Shown here: positions 29,912 to 32,011 of the stretch, in pieces | Position numbering within the stretch: position 1 is the stretch's first letter | Layout of the letters: each line of letters begins with the position of its first letter | From: Oscillatoria sp. CS-180 | GTDB lineage: Bacteria > Cyanobacteriota > Cyanobacteriia > Phormidesmidales > Phormidesmidaceae | Assembly: GCF_028330965.1 (NCBI RefSeq) | Contig: NZ_JAQMUB010000001.1 | Coordinates: 1-32,011 of the forward strand | Reading direction: 5' to 3' | DNA length: 32,011 bases | Notes under the pieces: model-generated | Database searches by the model: none | Seen by the model: the letters and a program-made list of their open reading frames with translations, nothing else | What the model was told of the DNA's origin: nothing | Translations under genes and position numbers: made by a program

Positions 29912-31819
29912 GTTGTCCCCACGCTTGTGGGGGTGAACCGGTTCTGTAATCTACATTCGTTGCGAGGATTCGGAGTTGTCCCCACGCTTGTGGGGGTGAA
30001 CCGTTTAGGCCACTAGAACTCTGGGATGGTGATTGAGTTGTCCCCACGCTTGTGGGGGTGAACCGCCAGTGCCCTGCATGGCAGCGATCGCAGCTGATAG
30101 TTGTCCCCACGCTTGTGGGGGTGAACCGTGAGCGCGCTGAACATCGGTATTTTGCGTATCCGTTGTCCCCACGCTTGTGGGGGTGAACCGCCGGTATGCT
30201 CTTAACAATCAATTGGAGTCATCGTTGTCCCCACGCTTGTGGGGGTGAACCGACGCTGCCGCCGCGCTGGATGGACTGTCTCAGCGTTGTCCCCACGCTT
30301 GTGGGGGTGAACCGCTGTTGAATTGTCTAAGCAAATTTCAGCAAGGCAAGTTGTCCCCACGCTTGTGGGGGTGAACCGAGACAATGCAGAAGAGAAAGCC
30401 CTCTCTTGATCCGTTGTCCCCACGCTTGTGGGGGTGAACCGAATCTTTTAACAAATCTCAGCAACGGGCCGCTGAGTTGTCCCCACGCTTGTGGGGGTGA
30501 ACCGCCCTGCCAGCGGGCAGCAGATGAAACCATCTGCAGTTGTCCCCACGCTTGTGGGGGTGAACCGTCTCATACGATAACGGAGAGCCAGTCATTGATC
30601 AGTTGTCCCCACGCTTGTGGGGGTGAACCGTCAGTACATTCGGGATAAAAGCGCTGGTTTATCCGTTGTCCCCACGCTTGTGGGGGTGAACCGCCCAGTA
30701 GCGCGTGAGAGCAACTCCACCTTGCGTTGTCCCCACGCTTGTGGGGGTGAACCGGCAGATTTAGTGAACTCGGCAGCCCCACCGTTGCGTTGTCCCCACG
30801 CTTGTGGGGGTGAACCGAGCTAGTTCATGTGCGACGGGTGCTCAAAATCGGTTGTCCCCACGCTTGTGGGGGTGAACCGAGACGGTGCTGAGAAGCTATG
30901 TCGGCAACCCTCAGTTGTCCCCACGCTTGTGGGGGTGAACCGGACGTCAGCTTTGTTGATGTCTCCCAGGTCATCGTTGTCCCCACGCTTGTGGGGGTGA
31001 ACCTTACTAAGTAGTTGAGTGCAGCGATAGATCATGTCGTTGTCCCCACGCTTGTGGGGGTGAACCGGGATATTGTTGGAAAACGAGTTGCTAGCTAAGG
31101 CGTTGTCCCCACGCTTGTGGGGGTGAACCGGTGCCCGGTCGCTCCGACTGGAGATTGCTGCTGCGTTGTCCCCACGCTTGTGGGGGTGAACCGTCTGTAA
31201 GTCATCAAAACGAGCAAGGAGAGCTAGTTGTCCCCACGCTTGTGGGGGTGAACCGCGTAATTTGGGTGATGGGGTGACACTTAGGGTAGTTGTCCCCACG
31301 CTTGTGGGGGTGAACCGAAGAACTCCTCAACACTGATCCGTCTTTGTGGGGGTTGTCCCCACGCTTGTGGGGGTGAACCGGCGGCAATGTATTTGTTTGA
31401 CAAACATTGCGCTGGTTGTCCCCACGCTTGTGGGGGTGAACCGTTTCAATGAACTTGAGGATTACGTACGACGGCTCGTTGTCCCCACGCTTGTGGGGGT
31501 GAACCGCTGAACAGCCTCGGCAGGATGTCGTCAGAGTAGCGTTGTCCCCACGCTTGTGGGGGTGAACCGTACAGCCGCCTGAAACTCGGCTTCGGTAATC
31601 AATGTTGTCCCCACGCTTGTGGGGGTGAACCGTACTATGCAGTAGTCGGAGTGGCTGGGGAATTACGTTGTCCCCACGCTTGTGGGGGTGAACCAGTAAA
31701 GATCACTGAGTGCGGCGGTGAAGAAATAGTTGTCCCCACGCTTGTGGGGGTGAACCGTTCAGGCGTCGGAAACCAAATCTTGAGGATGCGGTTGTCCCCA
31801 CGCTTGTGGGGGTGAACCA
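29912..31819 (+). CRISPR. Type I-E CRISPR array, 31 repeats and 30 spacers
   Basis: The 29-nt repeat begins GTTGTCCCCACGCTTGTGGG and ends GGTGAACCG. Its stem is CCCCAC/GTGGGG with loop GCTT. It reads in the cas-gene direction, giving the 5' handle GTGAACCG. By my count, spacers are 34 nt (18), 33 nt (10), 32 nt (1, 30694-30725) and 35 nt (1, 30315-30349). The repeats are identical except for the last base: T in the copy at 30976-31004, and A in those at 31667-31695 and 31791-31819. The degenerate last copy suggests that the right end is leader-distal. All units are distinct, so the array was fed by many acquisitions. Confidence 0.98.
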
Positions 31820-31835
31820 GTAAGGGGATTGAAAC
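31820..31835 (+). CRISPR. Possible 3' end of a different CRISPR repeat class
   Basis: Directly after the last I-E repeat lies GTAAGGGGATTGAAAC. This matches the 3' end, including the ATTGAAAC handle, of the longer repeats common in cyanobacterial type I-D and III arrays. Only one copy is visible, followed by non-repeated sequence, so it may be a remnant or the beginning of another array outside the window. Confidence 0.4.
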
Positions 31836-32011
31836 CTCAACTCGTCGTATATGTCTGAGATTGAGGAGGCGTCGAAACCACCCAATACCCCGAAAGCGAT
31901 TATGTTTGTTGTCAAGGGTGAGTTTGAGCTTTTCGCAGGAACGATGACAGGCTTGAATGTCTGTTTTGAGTATTTTTTGCAGCCTTCTGACGCAATTCAG
32001 AACACCTCAAA
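31836..32011. other. Sequence right of the array
   Basis: No further repeats and no supported gene are seen before the window edge. The plus frame from about 31896 (ATTATGTTTGTTGTCAAGGG) is open to the end and might be the beginning or middle of a protein-coding segment, but is too short to judge. Confidence 0.3.

Noticed and set aside
29895-31915. Several long minus-strand and plus-strand ORFs with repeating HPHKRGDN, FTPTSVGTT or SPPQAWGQ motifs
   Set aside because: They are translations of the CRISPR repeats and change with every spacer; none is a protein gene.

Overview
The window reads as cyanobacterial DNA. The octamer GCGATCGC (the HIP1 site) recurs across it, and many genes belong to families that are very common in cyanobacteria: Uma2 endonucleases, DUF29, caspase-like proteases, WD40 arrays with a 'YEGTDITGVQGLTEAQ' tail, and ParDE modules. 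I cannot tell chromosome from large plasmid, and I name no species.

Left part (1-12.9 kb) is a patchwork of small live genes and many broken ones. It holds a transposase tail at the edge, a DsbD-like tail, and an intact EACC1-like/caspase pair (2309-4637) that looks like a conflict or programmed-death module. It also holds a Pro-repeat lipoprotein, a DUF3500 fragment joined directly to a 14-repeat WD40 array that one TGA interrupts, and a ParD/ParE pair. A broken conjugation-type ATPase runs into a Uma2 fragment, followed by three tandem Uma2 genes (the last frameshifted), a DUF29 gene and a broken serine recombinase.

Middle part (12.9-19.6 kb) begins AT-rich, with a membrane protein and a MarR regulator/EamA exporter operon. 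The promoter of that operon has a palindrome over its -10 box. Next comes a 48-nt 3' fragment of tRNA-Arg(CCU), which looks like an attachment site of an integrated element. Beyond it lie an AlkB-like oxygenase, a Nudix hydrolase, small DNA-binding or hypothetical genes, the antirestriction gene ardA behind a structured, gene-free stretch, and a DUF6876-type gene.

Right part (19.7-32 kb) is a complete type I-E CRISPR-Cas locus, all on the plus strand: WYL regulator, cas3, a 690-bp gap with unexplained content, cas8e, cse2, cas7e, cas5e, cas6e, cas1, cas2, then an array of 31 repeats and 30 spacers. The regulator overlaps cas3, the Cascade genes are packed tightly, and cas1/cas2 overlap, so most of it is probably co-transcribed. 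The array starts only 19 nt after cas2, its spacers are mostly 33-34 nt, and its far end abuts 16 nt that look like the 3' end of a different CRISPR repeat class.

The best candidate for something undescribed is the cas3-cas8e gap. It carries two hairpins resembling the array repeat, one with a compensatory base-pair change, plus a 15-bp perfect inverted repeat around the second and a small helix-turn-helix ORF. This is reminiscent of crRNA-like regulatory RNAs found inside other cas operons, but only the sequence resemblance is seen here.
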